64,000 bases of DNA from Sneathiella sedimenti (GCF_017313765.1 NZ_JAFLNC010000001.1:434001-498000), one strand, 5' to 3'; counted from the stretch's first letter, positions 41,865-51,875 are shown. Notes: a model not told the origin generated them from the sequence alone. Numbers and translations are program-made.

Positions 41865-42992
41865 ATGACTGAAATAACCGGCCCTTTCGATGCATACCGC
41901 AAACTGATCGCAAGCAATCAGCTGCAGCATGACCCGATTCAGCTGCTCGCCGTCGAGAAACTCCAAACTCTGCATCGGCGCCTTGTGAACTACGATCCCG
42001 GCACAAGCCCCAAATGGACTCATATATTCCGCCTGGGGCCGCGCAAGCCAAGGGTTGAGCCGCCACAGGGCCTCTATATTTACGGCGATGTGGGGCGCGG
42101 CAAATCCATGCTGATGGATCTATTTTTTGAAACCGCACCAGTCGCCCATAAAAGACGGGTTCATTTTCACGCCTTCATGCTGGAAGTTCACGCTTTTATG
42201 CATGAGGAAAGACAGAAACAAAACAGAGGGGATGATGACCCCGTAGTGGCCCTCGCCAATTCTATCACCGAAGATGCCTGGCTTCTCTGTTTCGATGAAT
42301 TTCAGGTAACGGATGTAGCGGACGCGATGATTCTCGGACGCCTGTTCGAGTTTCTGTTTGATCGGGGAGTGGTCGTTGTGGCGACCTCAAACCGGGTGCC
42401 TGACGATCTGTATAAAGACGGATTAAACCGGCAATTATTTCTTCCGTTTATTGCCTTACTTAAAGAACAACTGGATATTCTGCACCTGGCAGGCGGGCGT
42501 GACTACCGGCTGGAAAGACTGGCGGAAAGCCCGGTTTACTTTACCCCTCTAGATGATACCGCCGCTTCAGAGATGGACCGGATATTCGCCGAGATGACGG
42601 AGGGGTATAAGCTTTCCCCTCAAACACTGACAACACAGGGGCGGGACCTGGAGGTCAAGAGAACCGCTCATGGCGTTGCCCGATTTACTTTCGAGGAGCT
42701 TTGTGCCCGCCCGCTCGGGGCGTCGGATTATTTGACCCTGACCGAGCATTTTCATACCCTGCTTCTGGAAGATGTCCCTCAGCTAAGTGCCGCGCGCCGT
42801 AATGAGTCCAAACGCTTCGTCACATTGGTCGATATCTTGTATGAGGCCGGTGCAAACCTTGTGATCTCCGCCGACGTGGAAGCGGAAGACCTCTATCCGG
42901 AAGGCGACGGTAAATTCGAGTTCGCCCGGACGGTGTCCCGATTGATGGAGATGCGATCAGAGGATTATCTTAAGGGCCGGAAGGGAAAATAA
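41865..42992 (+). CDS. zapE: AFG1-like ATPase (cell division protein ZapE)
   Basis: A 375-residue AAA-type ATPase. The P-loop is YIYGDVGRGKSMLMD and the Walker B LLCFDEFQVTDVADA, followed by VATSNRVPDDLYKDGLNR, all signatures of the AFG1/ZapE family. In E. coli ZapE affects Z-ring constriction; in mitochondria AFG1 is linked to protein quality control. It is divergent from mdh and not obviously part of an operon. Confidence 0.94.
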   Translation: MTEITGPFDAYRKLIASNQLQHDPIQLLAVEKLQTLHRRLVNYDPGTSPKWTHIFRLGPRKPRVEPPQGLYIYGDVGRGKSMLMDLFFETAPVAHKRRVHFHAFMLEVHAFMHEERQKQNRGDDDPVVALANSITEDAWLLCFDEFQVTDVADAMILGRLFEFLFDRGVVVVATSNRVPDDLYKDGLNRQLFLPFIALLKEQLDILHLAGGRDYRLERLAESPVYFTPLDDTAASEMDRIFAEMTEGYKLSPQTLTTQGRDLEVKRTAHGVARFTFEELCARPLGASDYLTLTEHFHTLLLEDVPQLSAARRNESKRFVTLVDILYEAGANLVISADVEAEDLYPEGDGKFEFARTVSRLMEMRSEDYLKGRKGK

Positions 42993-43074
42993 TGAATCCC
43001 GCCGTATCCTTTTGAGGAATAAATGCATATAATTTCATAAGGGGCTGGATAAAATCACAAAAAAGGCAGTCAAA

Positions 43075-44235
43075 ATGACCGAACCCGCTTTTCCCGACAT
43101 GACCAACATAAAAGAGCGCCTGGTGATTAACCAGGATATCTCAACTGCCCTTTCGGATATTATCGCAAGCGTCGAAAATCCTCGCATTTTGATTTCGGTT
43201 TCACGCTCTCTGGCCAAGAATTCTCCCGTTGTCGAGGACCTCAAGAAAAGCTTTGGCGGGAAAATTGCAAACGCCGTCAGTGTACTGACTGAGCATACGC
43301 CTTACGACAGTGTTTTCGAACTTGCAGCAGCCATTACCGACAGCCATGCCACTCATCTCGTTTCTATCGGCGGCGGCAGTGTTATTGATGGTGGGAAAAT
43401 TGCCCTTCTTGTTGCGAACCTGCAAGTTAAGGACGCCGCGGGGCTTGAGGAGATGGCGTCTTCAGGCAAAAAAAGCGTTGAGTTCACGTCCTGGCCCATA
43501 CAGCATATTGCAGTCCCGACAACTCTTTCCGGCGCGGAATTTACGCCGATCGCCGGGGCGACAAGCAGCATTACCGGACGCAAGACCGGCTTTGCACATG
43601 CCTACCTCGTTCCCAATTACATTGTCCAGAGCTCGACGCTCAGCAAATATACGCCAGAACGGCTCTGGCTCTCGACCGGTATCCGCGCGGTTGACCATGC
43701 GGTGGAAACGGTATGCGCCCCCGGCGTCGATCCGGATATTGCCGACTATTGCCTGAAAGGCCTGAACCTGCTTTATACCGGCATGCAGGAAACCAAGAAT
43801 GATCCTGAAAGTCTTACCCATCGCGAAAATAGCCAACTCGGCGTTTATTATGCCACAGCGGGCATTTCAAGATACCGCATGGGCGCCAGTCACGGGCTCG
43901 GATACCTTCTCGGCGTTATTGGGCATGTGCCCCACGGGATAACCTCCTGTGTCTTCCTGCCGGCGGTTGTTGCCTATAATCTCTCGGAGACCGAAGGCCC
44001 ACAGACGGATATCGCAAAGGTTCTGAAGGTACCCTCCGCCGCCGACGTATCGTCAGCCCTGAAAGATTTTATTGGCGGACTTGGTTTGCCAAACAGACTC
44101 AGCATGCTTGATATTTCCGATGAAGCAATCGCCGAAATAAAATCAGCCGCCCTCACCCACCCGGTCGTGCAGGCAAATCCGAAGGCAATCTCGAGTATCG
44201 AGGATGTCGCCAAGATTATGAAGTTCTCAGGCTAA
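43075..44235 (+). CDS. Iron-type alcohol dehydrogenase family protein (maleylacetate-reductase-like, altered metal site)
   Basis: A 386-residue group III dehydrogenase. The nucleotide motif is SIGGGSVIDGGK (97-108), followed by VPTTLSGAEFTPI, which resembles maleylacetate reductases. In classic iron ADHs the metal is held by Asp (four residues before a His), that His, and two further His. Here the helix reads GIRAVDHAVE: His208 is kept but the Asp position is Arg204. His273 and His287 (VPHGI) are kept. Metal use is therefore doubtful. The substrate is unknown; no aromatic-degradation genes are adjacent. It converges with the PaiB-like gene. Confidence 0.82.
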   Translation: MTEPAFPDMTNIKERLVINQDISTALSDIIASVENPRILISVSRSLAKNSPVVEDLKKSFGGKIANAVSVLTEHTPYDSVFELAAAITDSHATHLVSIGGGSVIDGGKIALLVANLQVKDAAGLEEMASSGKKSVEFTSWPIQHIAVPTTLSGAEFTPIAGATSSITGRKTGFAHAYLVPNYIVQSSTLSKYTPERLWLSTGIRAVDHAVETVCAPGVDPDIADYCLKGLNLLYTGMQETKNDPESLTHRENSQLGVYYATAGISRYRMGASHGLGYLLGVIGHVPHGITSCVFLPAVVAYNLSETEGPQTDIAKVLKVPSAADVSSALKDFIGGLGLPNRLSMLDISDEAIAEIKSAALTHPVVQANPKAISSIEDVAKIMKFSG

Positions 44236-44249
44236 GCAAAGACGTCGAG

Positions 44250-44825
44250 TTACCATAACTTACCGATGGCCGCTTCGACGGCTGCCTGATCTTCGGCTGA
44301 CTTATTCTGGCCGAGCTTGGCTTTTCCCTCGAGCCGGTCGATGGGAATTTCGAAGGCGATAATGCCCCGCATTAATCCCTCGATACGCTTCGGATCCAGC
44401 TCGTCGGCGCTCCATGGCTCTACCGTGGCTTTCTCGTTATCAAGGGTCAACTGGTCAAGAAGCATGCGTATCTTGTCCCTATCTTCGATGATCCTTGGCG
44501 TCCCATACGCATGTACCGCGACATAATTCCAGGTCGGTACATTTACATTCGTCGCATAGTACCTTGGCGAGATGTAGGCATGCGGCCCCTGAAATATGAC
44601 AAGTGCCTCGCCTTTTTCAAGCAATTGTCCATGTGGATTGGCCCGAGCCATATGGGCGATCAAGGTGCCATATTCCCCGCGATCTTCGTCATAGGAAAAC
44701 GGAAGATGGGAGGCGATAGGCACACCGTCTTCGCCTGCGGAGACAAGAAGCGCAAAACTAGCCTCGGGCAGAAGCCGGGTCAGGGTTTCCTTGCCCGGAA
44801 CGGAGAAGTGCGGAGGGACATACAT
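44250..44825 (-). CDS. FMN-binding protein of the PaiB family
   Basis: A 191-residue split-barrel protein starting MYVPPHFS. ASFALLVSAGEDGVPIASHLPF, ANPHGQ, GPHAYISPRYY and VPTWNYVAVHAYG are the conserved PaiB/negative transcriptional regulator stretches. Bacillus PaiB is described as a regulator, but most members probably only bind flavin. The open frame extends ten codons upstream into the sdhB terminator (44838-44866), so ATG 44825 is taken as start. It is transcribed in the same direction as sdh, but after that terminator. Confidence 0.85.
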   Translation of the reverse strand: MYVPPHFSVPGKETLTRLLPEASFALLVSAGEDGVPIASHLPFSYDEDRGEYGTLIAHMARANPHGQLLEKGEALVIFQGPHAYISPRYYATNVNVPTWNYVAVHAYGTPRIIEDRDKIRMLLDQLTLDNEKATVEPWSADELDPKRIEGLMRGIIAFEIPIDRLEGKAKLGQNKSAEDQAAVEAAIGKLW

Positions 44826-44837
44826 TGTTTTATTCCA

Positions 44838-44866
44838 TAAAAAAGGCCGCTTCAAAGAGCGGCCTT
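44838..44866 (-). terminator. Terminator of the sdh operon
   Basis: AAGGCCGCT/AGCGGCCTT stem with loop TCAAAG; on the minus strand a run of six Ts follows. It lies 59 bases after the sdhB stop. Confidence 0.9.
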
Positions 44867-44924
44867 ACTTTATCGTCAAATTGGCTAGAAAACAGTGCCA
44901 ATTTTTTCATTTTCAAAGAACCAA

Positions 44925-45701
44925 TTACCGGCGCTCCACCATCATCTTCTTGATCTCGGCAATCGCTTTGGCCGGGTTCAGGCCCTTCGGGCAGGTATTC
45001 GCGCAGTTCATGATCGTATGGCAACGATAGAGCCGGAAGGGGTCCTCTAGATTGTCGAGACGCTCCCCGGTGTGTTCATCGCGGCTATCGATGATCCAGC
45101 GATAGGCCTGCAGCAGGATGGCCGGGCCAAGGAACCGGTCAGAGTTCCACCAGTAGCTCGGGCAGGAAGTGGAGCAGCAGGCGCATAGAATGCATTCATA
45201 AAGCCCGTCTAGCTTCTCACGATCCTCCTTCGACTGCAGCCGTTCCTTGGAAGGCGATGGTGTCTCCGCCTGCAGCCAGGGCTTGATCGACGCATACTGC
45301 GCGTAGAAATTGGTAAGATCCGGCACCAGGTCTTTCACGACTGGCTGATGCGGGAGCGGGTAGATATTTATATCGCCCTCGACCTCATCCATGCCAGTGG
45401 TGCAGGCCAGTGTATTCGTCCCATTGATATTCATCGCACAGGAACCGCAAATCCCTTCCCGGCAGGAGCGCCGGAACGTCAGCGTGGGATCAATCTCATT
45501 CTTGATCTTGATCAGCCCGTCCAGGATCATCGGCCCGCAAGTATCGAGATCGACGTAATACGTATCAATTGCCGGGTTCTGATTATCGTCAGGAGACCAG
45601 CGGTAGACATTAAACGCCTTGGTATTTGTCGCCCCGTCCGGCTTCGGATGCGTCTTGCCGGTACCGACCTTTGAGTTTTTTGGTAATGTCAGTTCAACCA
45701 T
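44925..45701 (-). CDS. sdhB: Succinate dehydrogenase iron-sulfur subunit
   Basis: The 258-residue electron-transfer subunit of complex II. The N-terminal ferredoxin part has [21 protein letters not shown] ligands for the [2Fe-2S] centre. The C-terminal part has [16 protein letters not shown] and [17 protein letters not shown] for the [4Fe-4S] and [3Fe-4S] centres. It is the last gene of sdhCDAB, 18 bases after sdhA, and is closed by a terminator. Confidence 0.97.
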   Translation of the reverse strand: MVELTLPKNSKVGTGKTHPKPDGATNTKAFNVYRWSPDDNQNPAIDTYYVDLDTCGPMILDGLIKIKNEIDPTLTFRRSCREGICGSCAMNINGTNTLACTTGMDEVEGDINIYPLPHQPVVKDLVPDLTNFYAQYASIKPWLQAETPSPSKERLQSKEDREKLDGLYECILCACCSTSCPSYWWNSDRFLGPAILLQAYRWIIDSRDEHTGERLDNLEDPFRLYRCHTIMNCANTCPKGLNPAKAIAEIKKMMVERR

Positions 45702-45719
45702 GTTTCATTCCTAACGCGC

Positions 45720-47513
45720 TTAATACACACGTGCCTTTGGTTTGATATAATCGATCTCTTCCGTCAGCGTATAATCATGCACCGGTCGGTAGTCGAGCTT
45801 CACGCCGCCTTCATCGCTGTGATAGGTGAGCGTGTGCTTCATCCAGTTTTCATCATCACGATCAGGGAAGTCCTCATGGGCATGCGCCCCGCGGCTTTCC
45901 TTGCGATTTTCCGCTGCTGTCATTGAAACAACTGCTTGCCGGATCAGGTTGTCCAACTCCAGTGTTTCCACAAGGTCGGAGTTCCAAACAAGAGACCGAT
46001 CGGTCGTCTTGATATCGGCCATCTGATCCCACACCTTGTTGATCTTGCCTACGCCTTCAAGCAACGTCTTGCTGGTACGGAATACCGCGCAATCGTCCTG
46101 CATCACCCGCTGCATATTATCGCGAATGGTTGCCGTCGAACTGCCGCCATTCGCATGACGGAACTTGTCAAGACGCGCCAGAGACTCATCACAGGCATCT
46201 GCGGGAAGGGGCGCATGGGAAGCACCAGGTGTCACCACATCCTTTGCCCGAAGGGCTGCCGCCCGCCCGAAGACCACAAGGTCAATCAGGGAGTTGGAGC
46301 CAAGACGGTTCGCCCCATGAACGGAAACGCAGGCCGCTTCTCCTACGGCCATTAGGCCGGGCACTATCGCGTCCGGATTGCCGTCCTTCAGATCAACGAC
46401 TTCTGCATGATAGTTGGTCGGAATACCGCCCATGTTGTAATGCACGGTTGGCAGCACCGGAATAGGCTCTTTATGCACATCGACACCGGCAAAAATACGG
46501 GCGCTTTCCGAAATACCGGGAAGACGTTCGTCAATCATCGCCGGATCAAGGTGATCCAGATGCAGATAAATATGATCTTTCCGTGGACCGACGCCACGAC
46601 CCTCGCGAATTTCCAGAGTCATGGACCGGCTTACCACGTCACGGCTGGCCAGATCCTTCGCATGAGGCGCATAACGTTCCATGAAGCGTTCGCCCTCGCC
46701 ATTGACGAGGAACCCGCCTTCACCACGTACGCCCTCTGTAATCAGGCAGCCCGCGCCGTAAATACCGGTCGGATGGAACTGTGTGAACTCCATATCCTGG
46801 AGCGGCAAGCCTGCGCGCAGCACCATACCGCCGCCATCACCGGTACAGGTGTGAGCAGAGGTACAGCTGAAATAAGCGCGGCCAAAACCACCTGTTGCCA
46901 GAACAACCATATGCGCCCGGAACAGGTGCAAGGTGCCGTCTTCAAGGCAGAGACAGAGCACGCCCTTGCAGGCACCGTCCTTATCCATGATCAGATCGAG
47001 TGCGAAATACTCGATAAAGAATTCGGTGTCATGCTTGAGGCTCTGGCTATATAGCGTGTGCAACATCGCATGGCCGGTCCGGTCTGCTGCGGCACATGTA
47101 CGCTGCGCGGCAGGACCTTCCCCGAACTGGGTTGTCATCCCGCCAAAGGCGCGCTGATAGATCTTGCCCTCCTCGGTCCGGCTGAAGGGCATGCCGAATT
47201 GCTCCAGCTCAAGCACCGCTGCGGGCGCCTCACGGCACATGTACTCAATGGCATCCTGATCACCGAGCCAGTCGGACCCTTTGACCGTGTCATACATGTG
47301 CCATTGCCAGTTATCTTCGCCCATATTGCCAAGAGAGGCGGAAATGCCTCCCTGTGCGGCGACTGTATGGCTACGGGTCGGGAATACTTTTGTAATCGCA
47401 GCCGTTTTTAGGCCGGCGGCAGCCATGCCCATCGTCGCGCGCAAACCCGCTCCGCCGGCGCCGACGACGACGACATCATATTTATGTTCTGTAATTGGAT
47501 AGGCTTCTGACAT
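45720..47513 (-). CDS. sdhA: Succinate dehydrogenase flavoprotein subunit
   Basis: The 597-residue catalytic subunit, oxidising succinate to fumarate with covalently bound FAD. The dinucleotide motif is [12 protein letters not shown], and [11 protein letters not shown] holds the flavin-linked His. Active-site segments [16 protein letters not shown] and [11 protein letters not shown] are present. It forms the cytoplasmic head of complex II with sdhB. It begins 10 bases after sdhD. Confidence 0.97.
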   Translation of the reverse strand: MSEAYPITEHKYDVVVVGAGGAGLRATMGMAAAGLKTAAITKVFPTRSHTVAAQGGISASLGNMGEDNWQWHMYDTVKGSDWLGDQDAIEYMCREAPAAVLELEQFGMPFSRTEEGKIYQRAFGGMTTQFGEGPAAQRTCAAADRTGHAMLHTLYSQSLKHDTEFFIEYFALDLIMDKDGACKGVLCLCLEDGTLHLFRAHMVVLATGGFGRAYFSCTSAHTCTGDGGGMVLRAGLPLQDMEFTQFHPTGIYGAGCLITEGVRGEGGFLVNGEGERFMERYAPHAKDLASRDVVSRSMTLEIREGRGVGPRKDHIYLHLDHLDPAMIDERLPGISESARIFAGVDVHKEPIPVLPTVHYNMGGIPTNYHAEVVDLKDGNPDAIVPGLMAVGEAACVSVHGANRLGSNSLIDLVVFGRAAALRAKDVVTPGASHAPLPADACDESLARLDKFRHANGGSSTATIRDNMQRVMQDDCAVFRTSKTLLEGVGKINKVWDQMADIKTTDRSLVWNSDLVETLELDNLIRQAVVSMTAAENRKESRGAHAHEDFPDRDDENWMKHTLTYHSDEGGVKLDYRPVHDYTLTEEIDYIKPKARVY

Positions 47514-47523
47514 AATTGTTTCT

Positions 47524-47904
47524 TTATCCCCCGAGCGCCAGCTTCAATATTGCGAGCGCAGCGGCCAAGCCGACGACCGCGCATAAAAAACTGTTGAGCA
47601 ACAGCAGAAAGACTTTCGTGCTTTCCGTATGAATATAATCTTCAATAACAACCTGCAGGCCGAGTTTGAGATGATAAAACATCGCAACAATCAGCAGTAA
47701 CATCACAAGCGAAATAAAGGGTTGACCAAGCACGTATCTCACATGGGTATATTCAGCGCCAACCAAGCTGATAAAACAACCAATTGCGATCAAAAAGAGC
47801 GGTATCAAGGCGATAGCCGTTACCTTCTGGTGCCACCAGTGAGTCGTGCCTTCTTTCGCGGAACCCAGGCCGCGGACATTTTTAAGAGGGGCTCTCATTC
47901 CCAT
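47524..47904 (-). CDS. sdhD: Succinate dehydrogenase membrane anchor, subunit D
   Basis: A 126-residue protein with three membrane helices. It begins with a soluble segment ([26 protein letters not shown]) in which HWWHQKVTA is the conserved anchor motif near the quinone site. [18 protein letters not shown] carries the likely haem-b histidine. It follows sdhC by three bases. Confidence 0.95.
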   Translation of the reverse strand: MGMRAPLKNVRGLGSAKEGTTHWWHQKVTAIALIPLFLIAIGCFISLVGAEYTHVRYVLGQPFISLVMLLLIVAMFYHLKLGLQVVIEDYIHTESTKVFLLLLNSFLCAVVGLAAALAILKLALGG

Positions 47905-47907
47905 AAC

Positions 47908-48297
47908 TCAGGCTCCTATAGCGTAGGCGATGATCCAGGTGAGCAGGGTCAGCACGACAGAGGCGATAATCGCCGCCATACCGGACTTACGCATTGTCGG
48001 CAGTTCAAACCCCTTGCCCATGTCCCAGAAGAGATGACGAATACCATTGCAGAGGTGATAAAACAGCGACCAAGTAAAACCGAACAGGACGATCTGTCCG
48101 AACCAGGACGTCATAAACGCGCTGACCGTGGCATAAGCCTCCGGTCCCGCAACGACCGCAATCAGCCACCATGCCAGCAATAGCGTACCCACGCCGAGAG
48201 CTATCCCGGTCGCGCGATGCGTTATTGAGGTAACCATCGTAATCTGCGGCTTGTAGATTTGCAGATGTGGCGACAGCGGTCTTTCAATTTTCGCCAT
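47908..48297 (-). CDS. sdhC: Succinate dehydrogenase cytochrome b556 subunit
   Basis: A 129-residue, three-helix membrane subunit. The N-terminal RPLSPHLQIYKPQITMVTSITHRATGIAL contains the quinone-site Ser/Arg motif SITHRxTG. The second helix ends with LFYHLCNGIRHLFWDMG, whose His residues are haem ligands in homologues. It is the first gene of sdhCDAB; the 102-base upstream spacer, following the MaoC gene, should hold the promoter. Confidence 0.95.
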   Translation of the reverse strand: MAKIERPLSPHLQIYKPQITMVTSITHRATGIALGVGTLLLAWWLIAVVAGPEAYATVSAFMTSWFGQIVLFGFTWSLFYHLCNGIRHLFWDMGKGFELPTMRKSGMAAIIASVVLTLLTWIIAYAIGA

Positions 48298-48399
48298 TTG
48301 GAAGTCTTTCTCGCTGATAAAATTCCGAAATTTCTTATTCTTTTTTCGCCGAGGAGTTTAATCCTCAGCTATCTCAAGTCAATAGAACTGTGTACTTAT

Positions 48400-49464
48400 T
48401 TACACCTCGAGCGATCTTTTTGGCAAGATCACCCAATAATCAATATCCAGCACCACAGCAGGATCACGCTTTCCGTCAACCAGCTTATCAGGAAAGCTTT
48501 CACACGGGGCATCTTTTGTCGCTATTGTTCGAATACGCAGGGCGCCCGCTGTTGGATTATCAGCAAGCTCGGATTTTTCCAGAACTTCGCTCCAGGCGTA
48601 AATAGTGTGGCCGGCAAATGTCGGCGCCGTATGAGACCCGCCATTGATTGCACCGATGAGCTGGGCATTGCCGAGACCATTGAAGGATAGCGCCCGTGCA
48701 AGGCTGATAACATGGCCACCATAAATCAAACGCCGGCCAAAACGGTCATTCTGCATCTGATGCTGGTTAAAATGAACCTTGGCCGTATTCTGGTAGAGTC
48801 GCGTCGCCATCATATGCTCGGCTTCCTCAATCGTCATGCCGTCCACATGATCGATTTTTTCACCGACGTCATAATCTTCAAAATAATGAGGGGATCCGGC
48901 GAGCGTGTCATCATAGCCTGAGAAATCAATCCCCTGCGGCAAGGAAATCTGCGATGGGTCAACACGATCCGGCAGCTCTGGCACGACGGTTTCCGGCGCT
49001 GGCGCGTTTTCATCTTTCTTGCGGACCATCACCCAGCGCACATAATCAAGAACGATCGCGCCCATCTGGTTTGTACCGGTCGAACGCACATAGACGACGC
49101 CGGTCTTGCCGTTGGAATTTTCCTTGAGCCCGATCACCGTCGAGCTGGTCCTAACGGTATCACCCGGAAAGACCGGCGCCTTGAACTGGACATCTGCGTA
49201 ACCGAGATTGGCGACCGCGTTCAGGGAAACATCAGGCACGGTTTTGCCGAAAACTATGTGAAAGACCAGCAGATCATCAACCGGCGCGGCTTCAAGGCCA
49301 CATTCCATGGCAAAACTGTCCGCAGATTGCAGCGCAAATCGTCCGCCATAAAGCGCGGTATAGAGGGAGACATCGCCCTCGGTTATGGTCCGCGGTGTTG
49401 CATGATCGAGCACTTGCCCGATTTTGAAATCTTCGAAATAATTTCCGGGATTGGTTTTGCTCAT
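48400..49464 (-). CDS. mch: MaoC-type dehydratase, probable mesaconyl-CoA hydratase
   Basis: A 354-residue protein with two hot-dog (MaoC-like) halves. The first has YFEDFKIGQVLDHATPRTITEGDVSLYTALYGGRF and the second a repeat of the theme (YFEDYDVGEKIDHVDGMTIEEAEHM). Length, N-terminus and the neighbour CitE-like gene fit mesaconyl-CoA hydratase of the ethylmalonyl-CoA pathway, which forms beta-methylmalyl-CoA. The assignment rests on family recall, not on a search. It lies 15 bases after the CitE-like gene in one operon. Confidence 0.8.
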   Translation of the reverse strand: MSKTNPGNYFEDFKIGQVLDHATPRTITEGDVSLYTALYGGRFALQSADSFAMECGLEAAPVDDLLVFHIVFGKTVPDVSLNAVANLGYADVQFKAPVFPGDTVRTSSTVIGLKENSNGKTGVVYVRSTGTNQMGAIVLDYVRWVMVRKKDENAPAPETVVPELPDRVDPSQISLPQGIDFSGYDDTLAGSPHYFEDYDVGEKIDHVDGMTIEEAEHMMATRLYQNTAKVHFNQHQMQNDRFGRRLIYGGHVISLARALSFNGLGNAQLIGAINGGSHTAPTFAGHTIYAWSEVLEKSELADNPTAGALRIRTIATKDAPCESFPDKLVDGKRDPAVVLDIDYWVILPKRSLEV

Positions 49465-49479
49465 TATTTTTCTCTTCCC

Positions 49480-50355
49480 TTACTCGGCGGCGGCGGCGAT
49501 GGCGTCGGCCATGGCGACTTTCGCTTTTGCAATCTCAACATGAAGGTTTTCGACGAGCTTGCCGTCAACAAGGACAACGCCCTTGCCTTCCTTCTCGGCA
49601 GCTTCGAAGGCCTCAATGATTTTTCGGGAATGGGCCACTTCTGCCTCTGACGGTGCGAACACCCCATTCGTGGAGGCAAGCTGCTTCGGGTGGATCAGGG
49701 TCTTGCCATCGAACCCAAATTCCAGGCCCTGTACACAAGATGCATGAAACCCGTCCTCATCAGCGAGATCGAGATAAACACCGTCAAGAACTGTCAAACC
49801 ATAGGCGCGGCCCGCCAGCAAACACAAGCCGAGCGACGTGACCACCGGAAGACGCATCGGCGTATGCTGTGCCTGCAATTCCTTAACAAGGTCGGAAGTG
49901 CCCATGACCAGACAGTCTACGCGCGAGCTCGATGATGCTATTTCCTCGGCCTTCAACATGCCGAGCGGCGTTTCCATCATGCACCAGATAGTAGTCGTCT
50001 CAGGCGCCCCTGCGCCTTCCATGATTTTTTCCAGCTCATGAACCTGCGCAGCGCTCTCGACTTTCGGAAGCAGGATCGCATCGGGGCCCGCTTTCGCCGC
50101 CGCGACAATGTCTTCCTTCCCCCAGAGCGTATCAAGACCGTTGACCCGAATGATGATTTCACGCTTGCCATAGCCGCCCGAAGCCGCATTTGCGCAGACG
50201 ATGTCACGGGCCTCTGCTTTGGCATCCGGAGCAACCGCATCTTCAAGGTCCAGAATAAGGGCGTCAGCCGCGAGCGTTTTTGCTTTTTCCTGGGCCCGGG
50301 CATTGGAACCCGGCATATAAAGAACCGAACGACGGGGGCGAATTGTTTTTGTCAT
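49480..50355 (-). CDS. CitE-like CoA-ester lyase/thioesterase (malyl-CoA family)
   Basis: A 291-residue HpcH/HpaI aldolase-fold enzyme. It starts with RPRRSVLYMPGSNARAQEKA and DALILDLEDAVAP (the Glu/Asp metal ligands), then IRVNGLDT, LLPKVESA, and GKTLIHPKQ. Members include beta-methylmalyl-CoA/malyl-CoA lyase (about 318 residues) and the shorter malyl-CoA thioesterase (about 292). The length favours the second, but either fits the adjacent mesaconyl-CoA hydratase. It is the first gene of the two-gene operon upstream of sdh. Confidence 0.85.
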   Translation of the reverse strand: MTKTIRPRRSVLYMPGSNARAQEKAKTLAADALILDLEDAVAPDAKAEARDIVCANAASGGYGKREIIIRVNGLDTLWGKEDIVAAAKAGPDAILLPKVESAAQVHELEKIMEGAGAPETTTIWCMMETPLGMLKAEEIASSSSRVDCLVMGTSDLVKELQAQHTPMRLPVVTSLGLCLLAGRAYGLTVLDGVYLDLADEDGFHASCVQGLEFGFDGKTLIHPKQLASTNGVFAPSEAEVAHSRKIIEAFEAAEKEGKGVVLVDGKLVENLHVEIAKAKVAMADAIAAAAE

Positions 50356-50498
50356 TGTTAATCCCTCGGGCGCATCGCCCTATCCATAAATATCAGCAAC
50401 TTGAGAAATGCGAGCCGCATCATAAAGGGTTTTTATTGCGACGCAACAATTAGGGACAAAAATGCGTTTGTTAGATATACCAACTTGCCCGAGACCCG

Positions 50499-51797
50499 TT
50501 ATTGCTTTTCTACCGCTCCGACATCAAGTCTCTTTCCTACAGGTCGGGGATTGCCAAAATAATCGATCTTCATGTCCGGGTCCGGCACGCCCCTATCGAT
50601 AACCTCGCTATTTTCCGGCAAACGAAAGTCTCCATCATCGATATCGACAAACACGTCATCCAGGTCATCGATTTCAATATTCCCGAAACGCTCAACGCCG
50701 TCTCCTTCGATTTTTATCTCATTCGCAATATTATTGGCGACCAGGCTGGCTTCCCTCGGGTCGTCCCCGGCGACGGAAATAATTGTGATTGCGGCAGGGC
50801 CGGGCGGAAAGTAGTCGATATCCATTACCGTATTATTCTTTATCCGTACATTGCGGGCACCGAAGACAGAAATACCATGCCAGTTGTCGACAGCAATGAT
50901 GTTGTTTTCGATGGTCCAGTCCTCATAGACACCGTCGAAAAGCCCAATTCCCTCGAGCTTGCAGGCATAGCGCTGATTAAAATCCTCATAATTCAGAATC
51001 AGATTACGGCGCAATGTCACATCTTTTATCACCCCTGTTCCGGGTCGCCCATCCGCACCGGTTGACCATGACTGAAATCCGTCTGAATGATTTGGGTTCA
51101 CCTGATAACAGTTTTTTACTACATTTTCTTCAAACAGGCTGTGATCACCCAACCCGCGCAGGCCATCCCCAGAGAAATTTTCGATGTTATTCCCTACTAC
51201 AGAGCTATGAACACCAAGCGTTGAAATTCCAAAGTTCACATTTCTGATATTGTTATTTCGAATATCCGTGTAGTCCGCCTCGGAAAAGATGCCATCCAGC
51301 GCCTTTTCATTCCAGTCATCCGCTGACCAGTCGGAGATATCCTCGACTGTATATATAGTGAATTCCTCTATCTTGATATTCCGGGATTTCTTATCGATAC
51401 GGACATGGTATTTTTCTTCCAGCTTGCGAAGGCCCGCTGAGGTTACGGTCAGGCCTGACAGGACCCAGTTGGCGCTTCCCATGATTTCCACATTTTCGAA
51501 GATTGCCTGCTGCCCGTCGGCGACCACAACCGACGTTACATCGGACATCATTTTATCCTGAATGACGAGCCGTCCATAGGATCCGCCCGCGAGGACCACG
51601 CGATCGCCGGCCAGAACAACATGTTCATTGAGAATGTCCTGCAAGCTGCGCCAGGGCGACGCCTTGCTGCCATCCGCTGTGCCGACAGACGCCGGGTCCA
51701 CGAAGTGATCCCGTGCCAATGCCGGCGGGATTGCCATCAGGGCAACCGCCAAAAAAACAAGGAATGAACTGGTGAGTTTCAGAGTATGTGCCGTCAT
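50499..51797 (-). CDS. Exported right-handed beta-helix protein
   Basis: A 432-residue secreted protein: signal peptide (about 1-28, LTSSFLVFLAVALMAIPPALARD, cleavage probably after ALA), then a parallel beta-helix (from about 60) with repeated asparagine- and isoleucine-rich rungs such as NNIRNVNFGIS, NNIENFSGDGLRGLG and NNIIAVDNWHGISVFG. No catalytic residue set of pectate lyases or alginate lyases was recognised. The ATG 51797 has GGAGG five bases upstream; 15 more codons are open upstream but lack a ribosome-binding site. Neighbours do not suggest a substrate. Confidence 0.8.
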   Translation of the reverse strand: MTAHTLKLTSSFLVFLAVALMAIPPALARDHFVDPASVGTADGSKASPWRSLQDILNEHVVLAGDRVVLAGGSYGRLVIQDKMMSDVTSVVVADGQQAIFENVEIMGSANWVLSGLTVTSAGLRKLEEKYHVRIDKKSRNIKIEEFTIYTVEDISDWSADDWNEKALDGIFSEADYTDIRNNNIRNVNFGISTLGVHSSVVGNNIENFSGDGLRGLGDHSLFEENVVKNCYQVNPNHSDGFQSWSTGADGRPGTGVIKDVTLRRNLILNYEDFNQRYACKLEGIGLFDGVYEDWTIENNIIAVDNWHGISVFGARNVRIKNNTVMDIDYFPPGPAAITIISVAGDDPREASLVANNIANEIKIEGDGVERFGNIEIDDLDDVFVDIDDGDFRLPENSEVIDRGVPDPDMKIDYFGNPRPVGKRLDVGAVEKQ

Positions 51798-51875
51798 AGC
51801 GACCTCCGGAATTTGAAAACAGCCGCGCGGCTGTTTTGACATCCTGCAAGATTATGACAACGGCAAGAAATGAAC

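Noticed and set aside
48348-48369. GAGGA/TCCTC inverted repeat between the mesaconyl-CoA hydratase-like gene and sdhC
   Set aside because: No T run follows on the minus strand, so it is not a clear terminator; a regulatory role cannot be supported by sequence alone.
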